Positions 5,595 to 5,782 of a stretch of DNA of 5,782 nt are shown piece after piece. Within the stretch, counting starts at the first letter, position 1. Each line of letters begins with the position of its first letter. A program made the position numbers and the translations under genes. The notes beneath the pieces were generated by a model that was not told the DNA's origin, did no database searches, and saw only the letters and a program-made list of their open reading frames with translations. Source of the DNA: Bacteroidia bacterium (lineage in GTDB: Bacteria; Bacteroidota; Bacteroidia; Bacteroidales; Azobacteroidaceae); the NCBI GenBank assembly GCA_025996835.1, contig BNTU01000157.1, positions 1-5,782 of the forward strand, read 5' to 3'.

Positions 5595-5643
5595 AACATT
5601 TTTGGCAATAAACAGTCGTTATTGCCAAAAATGTTGTATTTTT
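5595..5643 (+). terminator. Rho-independent-type terminator after the operon
   Basis: Bases 5595-5611 and 5619-5635 form a perfect 17-bp inverted repeat (AACATTTTTGGCAATAA with its complement) around a 7-base loop. It is followed by a T-rich tail (TTTTT, 5639-5643). It begins 6 bases after the stop of the lectin-like gene. The stem is A/T-rich with a GGC/GCC core. The left flank is A-rich (ACAAAA), so it could also act weakly in the other direction. Confidence 0.8.
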
Positions 5644-5644
5644 G
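5637..5644 (+). promoter_or_regulatory. -7 promoter element of the downstream gene
   Basis: TATTTTTG matches TAnnTTTG and is followed by CAGG. It overlaps the T tract of the terminator, and the -33 position would fall in the hairpin loop, where only a poor match (GTCG) is present. Transcription would start near 5650, giving a leader of about 23 bases before ATG 5673. Confidence 0.45.
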
Positions 5645-5672
5645 CAGGCAGAATAATATAGTATAAAAATAG

Positions 5673-5782
5673 ATGATTACAAATGCGGACATAATGCGAT
5701 TTGCTGCTAACAATAAGCAGTTTACACGTAAAGAACTTATTAATTATTTGGAGAAATACCAACAATTAGTATCTTCTAATGC
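5673..5782 (+). CDS. N terminus of a probable helix-turn-helix protein (cut by window edge)
   Basis: The first 36 codons are present and the frame is open to the right edge. The sequence starts MITNADIMRFAANNKQ, then FTRKELINYLEKYQQ and LVSSN. It predicts a helix, a tight turn, a second helix beginning T-R-K-E-L, and the start of a third, which is the pattern of a small winged-helix DNA-binding domain. Such proteins in Bacteroidota include regulators and antitoxins paired with AbiEii-like toxins, but too little is visible to choose. A -7 element lies just upstream and a terminator separates it from the lectin-like gene, so it forms its own transcription unit. Confidence 0.55.
   Translation, partial: MITNADIMRFAANNKQFTRKELINYLEKYQQLVSSN

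Noticed and set aside
1..5782. CRISPR array, tRNA, rRNA or riboswitch
   Set aside because: No regularly spaced repeats, no tRNA-like arms or CCA ends and no rRNA-like conserved blocks were seen on either strand.

Overview
The window most likely comes from a member of the Bacteroidota, probably a Bacteroidales-type organism. Several intergenic stretches carry TAnnTTTG -7 elements of the Bacteroidota type instead of a sigma-70 TATAAT box. Start codons are preceded by A/T-rich leaders rather than strong Shine-Dalgarno sequences. The protein families (large surface glycoside-hydrolase-like lipoprotein, Bacteroidota-type Y1 transposase, AbiE-like fragments) also fit.

The left half (1-2016) looks like a worn accessory or defence hotspot. 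A short reading frame at 299-571 starts like the winged-helix N terminus of an AbiEi-type antitoxin and then loses similarity. A second fragment at 1279-1419 looks like the N terminus of an AbiEii-type nucleotidyltransferase toxin and ends where an insertion sequence begins. Between them lies an intact, very AT-rich gene for a uracil-DNA-glycosylase-superfamily protein (573-1244), tightly bracketed by an imperfect 20-nt inverted repeat (540-559 and 1245-1264). Next comes a 620-bp insertion element (1397-2016) with an intact HUH/Y1 transposase gene between two 84-nt terminal inverted repeats, which is unusual for IS200/IS605-like elements. A solo, diverged copy of one end lies at 101-138, beside a leftward promoter.

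The right half (2297-5588) is a probable two-gene operon. A TACCTTTG promoter drives a 1008-residue exported lipoprotein with a DUF6067/GH123-like, TIM-barrel glycoside-hydrolase architecture. Eleven bases after its stop comes a 72-residue secreted protein holding one ricin-type lectin lobe. The two genes share nearly identical leader and signal-peptide-start DNA. The unit ends in a strong 17-bp-stem terminator whose T tract overlaps the promoter of the next gene. That gene (5673 onward) runs off the window and starts like a small helix-turn-helix protein.

Functionally, the right half suggests glycan binding and cleavage at the cell surface. The left half records repeated insertion and decay around a former toxin-antitoxin or abortive-infection locus, with the DNA-glycosylase-like gene as the one intact cargo gene. 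All family assignments were made by eye from motifs and were not checked by a database search.
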